This document shows positions 1 to 10,369 of a DNA stretch of 64,000 bases, one piece after another. The DNA comes from Luidia sarsii. Its lineage: Eukaryota; Echinodermata; Asteroidea; Paxillosida; Luidiidae. The position numbers and the translations under genes are program-made. Within the stretch, counting starts at the first letter, position 1. The number at the start of each line of letters is the position of its first letter. The stretch lies in assembly GCA_949987565.1 (NCBI GenBank), contig OX465102.1, forward strand, positions 24,886,385 to 24,950,384, written 5' to 3'. The notes below the pieces were generated by a model that was given only the letters and a program-made list of their open reading frames with translations, had not been told where the DNA came from and did no database searches.

Positions 1-963
1 TGTTTATAGGATGGTAATGATTTATTGATGGAAGGAGTCTTGGAGATGCTACAAGTACAAAGCAGTATCAGTCGCCCCCCAAAAAAGAAATCTGTTTCAG
101 TTGTAGGTGTTTTGATTGTGATGGGAAAACGTTTTGACTTTTCTGCACTGTTTAGATGGAAAAAGGCCTTTTCACACTACAACAATACCCCTGGGAAACA
201 GTCGCTTACCCTGGCAATTTCCTTGGGAATTAATACAACCCAGTCCCCGCCAATGTTTCAAATTGCATCTATTTTCTCACGGCTGGGAAGATAATTTCCC
301 GGGGATTGGCTAAGTCGATTCACGCCACCGGTCAGTTTCCGGGAAATGACTGGGGATCCGAGTGTCAAACCCAGTGTGGACTTCCGGGCTTGGTCGCATG
401 CAGCGTACACAAACCTGGGGTTAGCTAAAACCGCCTTGGCTATCGCCTCTTGCTCCTATCATGGAGCATGCTCCTCTCCGAGATCCGAAATTCCCGGGAA
501 ATAGTGCTCAGTGTAATGGTGCAAAGGCCAATAGACAGTTGGTTGTTCTGTGGCACACAGTCCTTCCTGTTGTCCAAAGTAAGAGAAGCTTCCTTGTGTT
601 TCCATGATATGCAATGATTATCAGAAGGTGGGAGAGAACTTTTAGGATCGGTGTGAAAATGCCGCTTTTTATTCCGTACCAAGAACAATGCATCTGAATT
701 GGTTTTTCAAGGGAGTATTTGTGATACCTTAAAGGGCACTCTGGGAGTGTTGTGATCCTTGCGCCCTGTGTTCCAAGCATTACTTTGCATGTGCTCGTAA
801 GCCACATGTAGGTAAACATGCATACAATCACAAATGGTTTCAGTCGTAGAGCTCGTCCATTTTGATGTATGGGTTTGGACAAATTTAAGTCACACTCCAC
901 AGTCTGAAATGTTTTTGGTTTTTTTTTTGGGGGGGGGAGGAAGGCAGGTATTGAGTCCCCTCT

Positions 964-1640
964 TTTCAGTTCCAGAGAGAAAGAGAGAGAGAGAGAAAGG
1001 TGCAGAGGGAGAGGTAGAGAGAGGGGGATGGAGAGAGAAATGGGGGGAGAGGGAGAGTTAGAGGGGGAGAGAGCGTGAGAGAGAGGGAGCTCGGAGGGAG
1101 AGAGGGGGGACAGAGATGGGAGGGAGGAAGGGAGAGAGGGAGTGCAAGAGAGAGAGAGAGGGAGAGAGAGAGAGAAAGGTGCAGAGGGAGGGGTAGAGAG
1201 AGGGGAATGGAGAGAGAAATGGGGGGAGAGGGAGAGTTAGAGGGGGAGAGAGCGTGAGAGAGAGAGAGAGGGAGAGAGGGGGAACAGAGATGGGAGGGAG
1301 GAAGGGAGAGAGGGAGTGCAAGAGAGAGAGGGGGAGAGAGAGAGGGGAGAAAGAGAGAGATAAAGAGAGCGTGAAAGAGAGAGAGGGAGAGAGAGGGGAG
1401 TGAGGCAGAAAGAGAGACAGAGGGGGGAGGGAGAGAGAGCAAGAGAGAGGGGAGAAAGAGGAAGGGGAGGGGGAGAGAGAGGGAGAGATAGAGAGGGCGT
1501 GAAAGAGACAGAGGGAGAGAGAGAGGGGAGAGAGGAGGTAAAGAGAGACAGAGGGAGGTAGGGAGAGAGAGAGAGCAAGAGAGAAAGAGGGGGAGAAAGA
1601 GGAAGGGGAGGGGGAGAGAGAGGGGGAGGGAGGAAAATCA
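964..1640. repeat. Polypurine GA-rich tract with a 179-bp tandem duplication
   Basis: About 680 bp are almost pure A/G on the + strand. Beyond simple GAGA, a longer unit starting around GAAAGGTGCAGAGGG near 996 recurs near 1175, so two near-identical units of 179 bp lie in tandem. The Leu/Ser/Pro ORFs on the minus strand are translations of this repeat and are not genes. Confidence 0.9.
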
Positions 1641-2190
1641 GAAGGGAATGGGGGAGAGGAAGGTCATAGTGGAGGTATTGATATCAATGTTTACATTGCG
1701 GGGAGTTTTTGATGTTTGATCTGTTGGGGGGAGGCAGGGATCCCTGCTGTGCTTGTGTGGATAATGCCCATTCTGTGGACACACAGGGGAACCCGGTATA
1801 ATGGCCAATATTTGCCATATCGATGTACACTACCTTTTCATCCTGGCACGAGCATTCTCCTGCGCTTTGATTACCGGGATGGAGTCGCTGATTGATCCAA
1901 GTCTTTGGAGCTAGTGGCATGGAACCTTCTTTTTTTCTTTTTTTCCTCCTCTTTTTTTTCTTCTCAAATAAAAAAAAAAACCTGAACACCTGATGGTTCC
2001 ATCACTGCAAATGACACTTAGCGCTGCGAAAATCCAAAACAAATTGGTCAGTCGATGATAAATTTCTACTAATAGCCCTGGCAGGTGGCCGTGTAGACAA
2101 CAAGATTTCAGCAATGTTTCTTTTATCCGTGTGCACTGTAATTTTTTTGTGTTTCCATTTTGAATGCTCTTCAATTCCTCATAGTAATCT

Positions 2191-2400
2191 AGGAAGGTTT
2201 CCCACCATGTAAAAGGTCTCTTAAAGAAGAGGTGTGGTTCCGAAAAGAACCTGAGTGGTAACTCGATGTTTCGACGTTTTCTGAATGTTTTCTGAACCAC
2301 GCCTCTTCTTTAAGAACTAGGCCTACATGGTGTCATCGCAAACCTTCCTATATTGATTCACCCACCATGCAAAGCCTTAAGTCTTATTTATTTAAGCCTT
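2191..2400. mobile_element. Foldback element, family C
   Basis: The left arm starting AGGAAGGTTT at 2191 and containing AAAGAAGAGGTGTGGTTC pairs with a right arm starting GAACCACGCCTCTTCTTTAA at 2294 and ending near 2349. The right flank (CATGGTGTCATCGCAAACC, then CACCCACCATGCAAAG) recurs near 23898-24060 and 56325-56395, so this is a dispersed family. No coding sequence is present. Confidence 0.7.
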
Positions 2401-3510
2401 CATAGCCGATTGTGGAAATAATTTTGGTCAAATGAAGGATTTGGGGATTGACTTCTCCCCCCCCCCCCAAGCTTATTTGAGGGGGCCTGAATAATGAGCG
2501 CACCATGTGGGAAAAAAAACATGATTATTTAGAAAAGTCTCACTAATAGTGGAGTCCGAATAGAGATTCAAATCTCACTAATAATAATTGCAATTTATTG
2601 TGTCCTCACAAAAGAAAGTGAATTTTTTATTGCGATTCAAAATACGAAAAAAATAATAATCATGTTTTTTGGGGGATAATGGTGATGGCCCTATTGTCGA
2701 GTGAGGAGTAGAGAGAAAAAGAAGGGGTTGCGTAATTGTTTTTGCCTCCTCCTCTTCTCCCCACCCCTCCCTCCTGGCCTGGCCTGAAGGAAAATTGAGG
2801 AAATTGCCAATGCCTACGCCATCTCAGCCCGTGTGTTTTATGGCACCTCGCCAGGGCTCCTCCAATGTATTCTCCGGTTGATTTCCATCCACCGTCAGTG
2901 GCGCATGAGAGGGTCACATGCCTGTAGCACGTGCCCCGGCACGGTTCACGTGTTGCCATGTTGACTCAAACTCACTGCACGTCAGTGTTCAGATCCAGCA
3001 CTTAAGTGAAAGAAACAGACATACAGACAGAGTATGAATATGAAAGTATGAATATAAATTACAAGATAGTTATGTTTCACTTTTTATATATTCAAATTTT
3101 TTTTCATTTTCCGGGATATCACAAACAATGAAGCAGCAATATTAGTACAAATACACACTGAGAAATAAACATAGCATATTACATATTGGTCACCGTAGCA
3201 ATGCTGTCCGTCTTAGCCGTGAGAAATGTGGATGAAGCGTCTTCGGACTGTTCAACCACATGGTCTCAACATCCAGAAGGGTAATGACTAACACCATGCA
3301 GCTTTCTGATAATCCTTCCTTTGTGTTCACTCCTCCACACTTCTCTCTTTGATCTTTCCCCCTCTTCTCACTAATCTCTACCCTACTCCTTGCCCTTTCC
3401 TTTGATCTCACCCTTCCAGCTTTACTCTTTGTCCTTTGTTTCTCATCCGTGTTCTATTCACTCTCTCCCCCTTCCTTTGTGTACATGTATCTGTTTTGTC
3501 CTTGTCACTC

Positions 3511-3565
3511 TGCCTCTGAGAAAGGTCCTGCTGGGATCGAAATGTCAGGCCCCCTAAATTTTAAG
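3511..3565 (+). repeat. Repeat family A copy
   Basis: The family A core is visible as GAGAAAGGTCCTGCTGGGAT then CGAAATGTCAGGCCCCCTAA. It follows about 200 bp of pyrimidine-rich sequence that resembles, in reverse, the purine-rich flank near 36295-36430. That flank may therefore belong to a longer version of the element. Confidence 0.75.
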
Positions 3566-4001
3566 ATAGCATATTACATTTAACAATATCCAATTAGCTC
3601 CCGCTGGATTACCCAAAAGAAACAAGTGTCTGTCAAGGGGCTCTCCTAACTAATTGGACAGCAGAGATTTTTTATGAATGATTAATTGATTTTTCTGATT
3701 TGTCCTTGCCTCTTTTCATAATATGCTCCAGCGTTTTGTTTTGCGGCTGTCCCCCCCCCCAAAAAAAATTGATGGTCATGATGTTGTCTATATCTTGTAA
3801 TAGTTTTCCACCCCTGCCATTGTGCATGGTAAGAAACAGTAAGATCGCCCTTTGTCTTAGTCACGTAGGCATTGGGTTGTTGTGACTGGTTTCAGGCTAG
3901 CATTAGAATTTCTTGTTTACAATATCACAAACGTGGTGGGAACAGTGCTATTTAAACCTTTACTGGCTTGGAGAAATGTCCTCCTTGAACAAGAAAGGTC
4001 A

Positions 4002-4003
<2 letters not shown>

Positions 4004-4077
<74 letters not shown>
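4004..4077. repeat. (CT)n microsatellite
   Basis: An uninterrupted CT dinucleotide run of about 37 units. The overlapping Ser-Leu and Arg-Glu ORFs are translations of the repeat. Confidence 0.97.
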
Positions 4078-4079
<2 letters not shown>

Positions 4080-4340
4080 AAGGCTTTTGCCGCATTGGAT
4101 GTTTCCCTATTGCCTTCGATTGGTACCAGATTATCCTGCCCAATGATGGCACATCCCCGCCCTAGCACTGCCACAATGATGTTGTGGTATGGTACCCAGT
4201 CTTCTCTCAGCCTTGTTTATAGCATGGGCTGTCCATGATGTGCCATGTGTGGCTGGTTTCAGTTGGGTTTCCGTTGGTTGATGTTGAGGCAAACTCTCCG
4301 TCAGAATTACCTACCTCAAACCTATAGATTGAGATATCTG

Positions 4341-4460
4341 TCTCTTTCTGCTTCTGAAAAAGGTCTTACTAGGATTGAAACATCAAGCCGGCTGAATTTG
4401 ATAGATTTGCATGATTTTTTTTTCAGTAAAAGTCGGAATTTCGCAACATTTTTGGTGTCA
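4341..4460 (+). repeat. Repeat family A copy, diverged
   Basis: The order of family A is kept: TCTGAAAAAGGTCTTACTAG, GATTGAAACATCAAGCC, GATTTGCATGATTTTT, CAGTAAAAGTCGG, CGCAACATTTTTGGTG. It is more diverged than the copies near 46942 and 55596. Confidence 0.7.
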
Positions 4461-6054
4461 CTTCTTGTCTGAAGACGTCAGAGCTAGAAGTATGATCTCT
4501 TCGGATAGGCTTCACATCTTTCTTTCTTGTTTTTTAATTGATGCCGGAAATGGAGTTCAAACCGTAGTCAGAGCCCAAAGCCTTGGTCTCCGGTGAGAAA
4601 GAGGGATCCTGGCACCCCCAAAGCAACCCCCCCCCCCCCCGGCCAGTGCCCTGGATGTCAGAGGGCAGTTCTTGATTCTTGAGAGGGCTACTGGCCCAGA
4701 CTGGTTTAAGGTGTCCTGGCCTGTCCAGAACAAGAGCCTTGTGAAGGTTGCAGGCCTACAAGAAGGCGACCGCCTGCCCACCACCATGCCTCCCACCCCC
4801 TACCCCCACCCCATCTGATTATTTCAAAGCCACAGGACTACCCTGCAGCACCCAATTACCCCCTGGCAGACAGCGGGGGATAGAGAACATTGCCCTCCAG
4901 TTGCAAGCCTCTAGTCTGAGATTGAAGCAAGGGTTGAACCATTTCTCTTCAAGGTGCTCATTAATATCAATGTCCATGCAAGATGTCCAATTGCCCTGTG
5001 ATGTTCCTGAAAATTACAGGGAAAAAAGGTGAAGATTGTTGTCCCAATAGTCCCATATCCTTCAGACATCAGACTATACATATTTTCACTGTATTCATTT
5101 TGCTGGTGCCAGTCAATATTTGATAATTCTTTCCCCATCTGATTTCGGCAGACAGGAAATGCCTTTGGTCCCTATAGACTCAATGGTAACACAATCTGCA
5201 GCCTGTATTGCACACGCACTTTGGTATTTGGTATACTGTACATCAAAACAAGCAGTGAGCACTCAAGTTAACGGTGGTCATCCCCACTCTACCCAGATTC
5301 ATTCACAGTGACGCACGGACAGACACCAAAACGAAAGGACCCTAAACAAAACCAAGAATTAAATCCAATCTTGTTGTGCGTGTGTGAAGTTGTCCATAGT
5401 CTCACAGCACAAAATGGAAACCAGGAATATGTGCAGCGGATTGTTTGTTTCAATCTGACAAATACGTCAATGCCTCATCCAATGGCCGCCCACATGCTAC
5501 CATCCCACGAGTTTATTGTTAGCTCGTTCCTGTCTGTTCCTGTCATGATTTCATCATTTGCGTGTGCCAATCGATTGGCAAATGCCACCAGCCAGCTGTT
5601 GTTTCTGCAAATCATCGCAGTTGTTTCCATATTTCACCGGCTCCACAAAAATGGGCCAAAATTGAAAAATGTAGTTATATACATAGCTGAATTAGTTACA
5701 TTATAGCTTATTAATTTGGTGTAGGTCTGAACCCCACGGCATTTTGCTTTCTGGAGATAGACTGATTATATTTGCATATATTCATACTGTATCATTTTTA
5801 CGACAGTGCTTTCAGTGATACAGCCCTTTAAACATAACGCGTGGGAATGGAAATTTGCCAAAAAGAAACTCTCTTGAATGCTCCTAGCAACAGTTACATG
5901 TATATTCCTTTGAAGCTATCTTTCTAAAAGAAATCATGAAAGTATTTGATAGAAGCTAATAAAAAAAATAATAAACTAGAGATATATGTCTGTTGGCAAA
6001 CAGAACATAACGCTTTTCTGCATCTCGATCTCTTTAAAAACAAAAATTGGAAAA

Positions 6055-6090
6055 ATTTTTTGGCAAGACCGGGATTCGAACCCATACCCT
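6055..6090 (-). repeat. tRNA-derived SINE fragment (B-box region)
   Basis: The + strand reads GACCGGGATTCGAACCCATA, the reverse complement of a tRNA T-arm/B box (GGTTCGAATCCCGG). No matching acceptor stem or A box is seen, so it is a SINE remnant and not a tRNA gene. Confidence 0.55.
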
Positions 6091-7179
6091 CCATTCCTAG
6101 CCCAAAAAGCACGTACATATTTTGTGCTCAAAGTGTGTGGGACTTCATTATAATATTGAAAAAGTCAGACATATCCTGAACGTAGACAGACCCCCCCCCC
6201 AAAAAAAAAAGTTAAGTTGCAGGAGATGGAATAAAAATGAATGTGATCGAATGGGATTCACATTTAGGAACCCCAGAGGTTGCAGAAAGGGACAAGTAGC
6301 CCTTTCCCTGTGCGTCAGTAAACTCCCACCTACATAGAACCTCTCAAAACTGTGGAGGGGCCCGGCGTGCGTTAAGCACGGGCAGGACCGTCCTTCACTC
6401 CTCAGAGGCCCTCCCTGCCTCATTGAGAAAGGTCCCGCAAGGCTCGCCACATTCAGAGATTTGAGATTTGCATTGTAATCATCAACGATTTGACGTCAGT
6501 CTAAAAAAAAAAAAACAGGCTTGTTTTGCAACATTATGGTATTACATCTTGTACCAGCATAAAGTGCCGGCTATTTTTTTTTCCAGACTTTTTAAAAATA
6601 CATCCGCTGCTAAAGACCGCTGGTTCTGAAAAAAAAAGGGTAGAAGGCCTTTACGGCAAACATGACAGTGGGCAAACCTTGTTGTTCAGTGGGCAATCTA
6701 CATGCAAATGACCTGGATTATAGAAGCTCCCCTTCTCTTGAGCACAGTCGCTCTGAGGCATTCTTGTGTTGCATTTATTCCAGCGCCCTCCCCCCCCCCC
6801 CATGACTCCTGACATTTGGGGTCGGTAATTCCTTGTGTGTTTTTTTTTCACACTGATCACAAATCCTCACAGGGCATCCATCCCCAGTTAAAAAAAAAAA
6901 AAAAAAGCCATCAATTTCTCTGCCCCCCCCCCCGACTGCAAAACTGACTTTTCTCCCTTCCCTCTTTGTGTATGCATTTCTTTTCTTTCCTTTTCTTTTC
7001 AAAACTCCATTTCCAGGTACGGTGATGACTCCTTAAGTAGTTCATCAACACATTGGTGAAATCGGTTGAGAGCATCTTCTTTAGAATGGGCTGATTGTTG
7101 AATTAAAGGTCCCCGTTAAAGGTGACCTTAGTCTACATAGCGGGTCCGTGCTTATTCCCCATTTTGTGTTTTGGTCACT

Positions 7180-7205
7180 CTTAGGTCAATCAATCAATCA
7201 ATTAG

Positions 7206-7237
<32 letters not shown>

Positions 7238-7269
7238 CCAGTCAATCAATCAGTCAATCAATCAACCAG

Positions 7270-7301
<32 letters not shown>

Positions 7302-7540
7302 CCAGTCAATCAATCAGTCAATCAATCAACCAGTCAATCAACCAATCAGTCAATCAATCAATCAACCAGTCAATCAATCAAGCAATCAATCAACCAGTCA
7401 ATCAGTCAATCAATCAATTAATCAATCAGTCAATCAATCAATCAGTCAATCAGTCAATCAGTCAATCAACCAATCAATCAGTCAATCAATCAGTCAATCA
7501 ATCAATTAGTCAATCAGTCAGTCAATCAAGCATTCAAACA
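7180..7540. repeat. CAAT/CAGT tetranucleotide array
   Basis: About 360 bp of CAAT units interspersed with CAGT, CAAC and AATT variants. It stays open in more than one frame and yields Ser-Ile-Asn-Gln ORFs of 112-145 codons. These are repeat translations with no splice or start context. Confidence 0.95.
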
Positions 7541-7654
7541 ACCTTTTTTCATCTCAAAGCAGAACATTACACAATCTGGCCATAGATCACAAAAATAGGT
7601 ATCATAGATTTAGCATGATGTTTGCGTTGAGGAGAATGTAATTCAACTAGGGTT

Positions 7655-7745
7655 TGTCCTGCTCGACCTAGTAATCCCAGAGTGCTCAAAAATATATTAG
7701 GCAGCTCGGGCGGGATTCGAACCCACGACTCCCGCTAGGATAAGT
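7655..7745 (-). repeat. tRNA-derived SINE copy
   Basis: On the + strand GGCAGCTCGGGCGGGATTCG then AACCCACGACTCCCG is the complement of a tRNA-like B box and T arm (GGTTCGAATCCCGCC). Nearly the same string occurs at 59865-59905 with shared flank GTGCTCAA, so it is a dispersed SINE family. It is not a functional tRNA. Confidence 0.65.
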
Positions 7746-9028
7746 AGTAAATAAGGCAAGCCAAGAAGAAAAGATCATAGAGGCCCCTCCATCAAACCAA
7801 CAACTAACCAGCCAGTAAACAAGATGACATCATTGTGTGTTTTTAGGGTGTTGTTTTTTTAGATTAAAAAGCACACCATTTAGGTCTGGTGGTTTATTGG
7901 TTTTTAGATTTTCTAAAACCACCCAAGCCTACCCGATATTCTTTTTTTTCTCTACCTTTCCAGCACTTAGAAATCCATTCATTAAGTGCTGTATAAACAC
8001 TGTCCATTAGTATTATGCTAAGGGCTGTATAAATAAATACATGTGCTACCCATTGGTATTGTGTTGTGTTAAATGGGAAAGCCAGAGCCACAATTGCAGT
8101 AAGGGGCTGTTTGCATACGTACATGTACGTCAGTACATATCACCCTTAGCTATGGGCTACTATATAGCTGTTGCCATTGCCTTTGGAGTAGGTTTACATG
8201 CACATGCATGCACATGTATTTCAGATGTTGCAGCCGGAATAGGTTGAATGGACTTTGACGCGCGCGTGTAATCGTCCAACAGAGAAGACTTTTTTTTTTC
8301 CTTTTCTTTTTTTCCCCTTTTGATCGAGTGACATCAACAGGGCTGCCGGGATCAGTGCACGGACGACATCAAACGTTGTGGCCGCCATCACGTCTGATTG
8401 TTGGCGGCAGTGGAAGGCCTTGCAACTATCACGCTAGACTGGCGCTGAATAGTGGCAAGATGAAGCCATGTACTGCTCCCCTGCGCTGCTGTCTGCACCC
8501 CACTGCTGCGTGTTTACGTCTGCTCTAGGGCCAACATTCACCCCCCCCCCATTTCCCTTACCCCACACCCACCCACCCAATTGGCCCTTCTCAATCCAAA
8601 GCTCCAACAGCAGGGGTTCATGCACTGGGCTTTGTACTACTACTACTACTTCGCGCATGCATCCGAGATAGAGTGCACAATCCCTTGCCAAATATCTCTG
8701 TCCAACATCAATGTCTGCATGTCTGCTATATCATGCCCATTATCGCTTTGCAATGCAGTCGATATAGTTCAGAGGTCATCTTCCTCTGTTTGGGCAGGGT
8801 AGTCTCAAGGAAATCACATCAGATATGATTCGCGCGAGAACAGTGGCCAGCAAAACGTGTTCTGCGACTAGCCACAACAGACGAAATGGGTGGAATATCT
8901 CCATAGATCTCTGCTTTTGTTTTGTGCCCTGGCCAGCTATATTGCACTCTGGCCTGGCTCTCACCAGGCTTTGTAAGAACTGCTTACTGACCGAAATCAT
9001 TCTGAAATGACCAAATTATGCACGCACT

Positions 9029-9190
9029 GAAAATTGTAGAGGGCTTGATATTTTGATCCTCAGGCCCTGTGAGGATCGAAACGTCAGGCAAGGCCCAGCT
9101 AGGATCGAAACATCATCAAACCCTCTACATTTTTGAGTTTTGCATTTTGGTCTTTTTTAAAGTCAGTGAGAGCAGTTTGCAACATTTAGT
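9029..9190. repeat. Repeat family A, two cores in one unit
   Basis: The start (AATTGTAGAGGGCTTGATAT, TTTTGATCCTCAGGCC) is in reverse orientation. It is followed by GTGAGGATCGAAACGTCAGG and a second partial core, CAGCTAGGATCGAAACATCA. The block ends with TTTTGCATTTTGGTC and AGCAGTTTGCAACATTT, the usual right end of family A. Confidence 0.75.
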
Positions 9191-10308
9191 GTATGACATT
9201 GTGTATATAAGTCACATTGCGTGCCCAGGTTCTGAGCTTCCCCAAAAGATTTTTCCATCCAGAAAATGGCCCTTCTTTCCCCTTCATTAGCTGATGAGGA
9301 AATGATGCTGCAGGGTATCTGCAAGAATTGAGGGGACAGGAGGATGTCCCTTCTCAAACTGAGGGAGAAGAAACAGGGTGTGTTGGTTAAATGCAAACAG
9401 ATTGTCCAAAGGGCTTGGGATTTTTGAACAGTTGTCCTCAGCTCTCAGTGTCCCTGAGTTTCTCTAACCATAGAGCAAGGCTGTATGCTCTAATGTTCCC
9501 TGTTCCTCAGGGAATTTAACCCTGCAGGATCCACTCAATGCCCCCCAAAAGTGACCTCAATCCCATAACCTCAGTCCATCTGTCTCCCTGTCCCTTCTTC
9601 AAAATGTTACCCCTCCACTCCCTTGTCCTCAGTCAAGTGGTAACCCTCTCTTCAGACCTCAATTTAAACCCTGTCACCCATGCACCGTCTTATTCAGTCA
9701 GTGCTTTTTGGGGGGCTGTTCTGTAATGGCTGAAGTTCCAGGGTTTGTCTTGACCCGCCCAAAGCTAAAGGCCTAAAGACAACAGTCCAATGGTTAGGCT
9801 TGTGGTTGTGCAGGTAGAATGGGTCAGATAAATCTCAGGGCCCCCAGCACCCTCATTGTTTATTGCTGGATTCTGGCTGAATGTGTGTGTGTGTGTGTTA
9901 TCCTGAGGATAAATAAACTCAGTAGGTGATTTGGAGAGTCAGCCAATCAGCCGGCAGAATGAGGTGGGGGAGGCGGGGCTTGGCAGCCTGCCTCATTTAC
10001 ATAATCACTACCTGCATGTACAGTGCATGTGTGTATGCCTATGTGTGATACACACACAGGGCCATTCACCATGTGGGCTGTGTGCATGCATGCGAGTGCA
10101 AAGGCAGACTAATGTGTACTGCATGCATATGTGAACGCCTGCCCAACCCCGGTGGTACACACTGTGCGCCTGCAATCTTGAGCTTGGGTCAGAATATCAT
10201 AAGTAGTGTCAGTGATTGTACGTAGGTACGCGCGCGGATAGATAGACACAGCAGTCAGTTGGTAGATGCCAGACCCTAACCTGTGGATTTATACTGGTTG
10301 CATTGCAG

Positions 10309-10369
10309 GAGACTTCACATTCTCAACAAATGTGCCAGCATGAAGATTGAAGCTCCCCTCCATAGATCT
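10309..10369 (+). CDS. DLC1/STARD13: DLC-family exon 1 (as seen): end of SAM domain
   Basis: This 61-nt exon is bounded by a TTGCAG acceptor and a TCT|GTAAGT donor. Its first base completes a codon from an unseen upstream exon. The next 20 codons read [20 protein letters not shown], closely matching the end of the SAM domain and following linker in vertebrate DLC1 (RLNTLNKCAVMKLE). It ends in phase 0, matching the start of the next exon. It is too short for a standard ORF search and was found by protein similarity. The sequence upstream to base 1 shows no recognisable SAM-core exon. Confidence 0.9.

Larger units (their letters stand above)
1..10308. other. Upstream/intronic region without recognised exon
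   Basis: No exon of either gene could be recognised here, and no start codon with SAM-domain sequence was found. Because the first visible exon needs an upstream donor in phase 2, this is probably intron of the DLC-family gene, unless a missed exon lies inside. The content is repeats (listed separately), poly-C and poly-A runs, and ordinary AT-rich sequence. Short ORFs here lack coding character. Confidence 0.6.

Noticed and set aside
966..1578. Leu/Ser/Pro ORFs on - in the polypurine tract
   Set aside because: They are low-complexity translations of GAGA repeats with no start context or homology.
3190..3411. Minus-strand ORF of 73 codons
   Set aside because: It overlaps a purine/pyrimidine-rich flank of a repeat family A copy that also appears near 36295-36430; it is repeat-derived.
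7148..7585. 145-codon ORF with repeated Ser-Ile-Asn-Gln
   Set aside because: It is a frame of a CAAT/CAGT tetranucleotide array; the 112-codon neighbour in another frame is just as open, which argues against coding.
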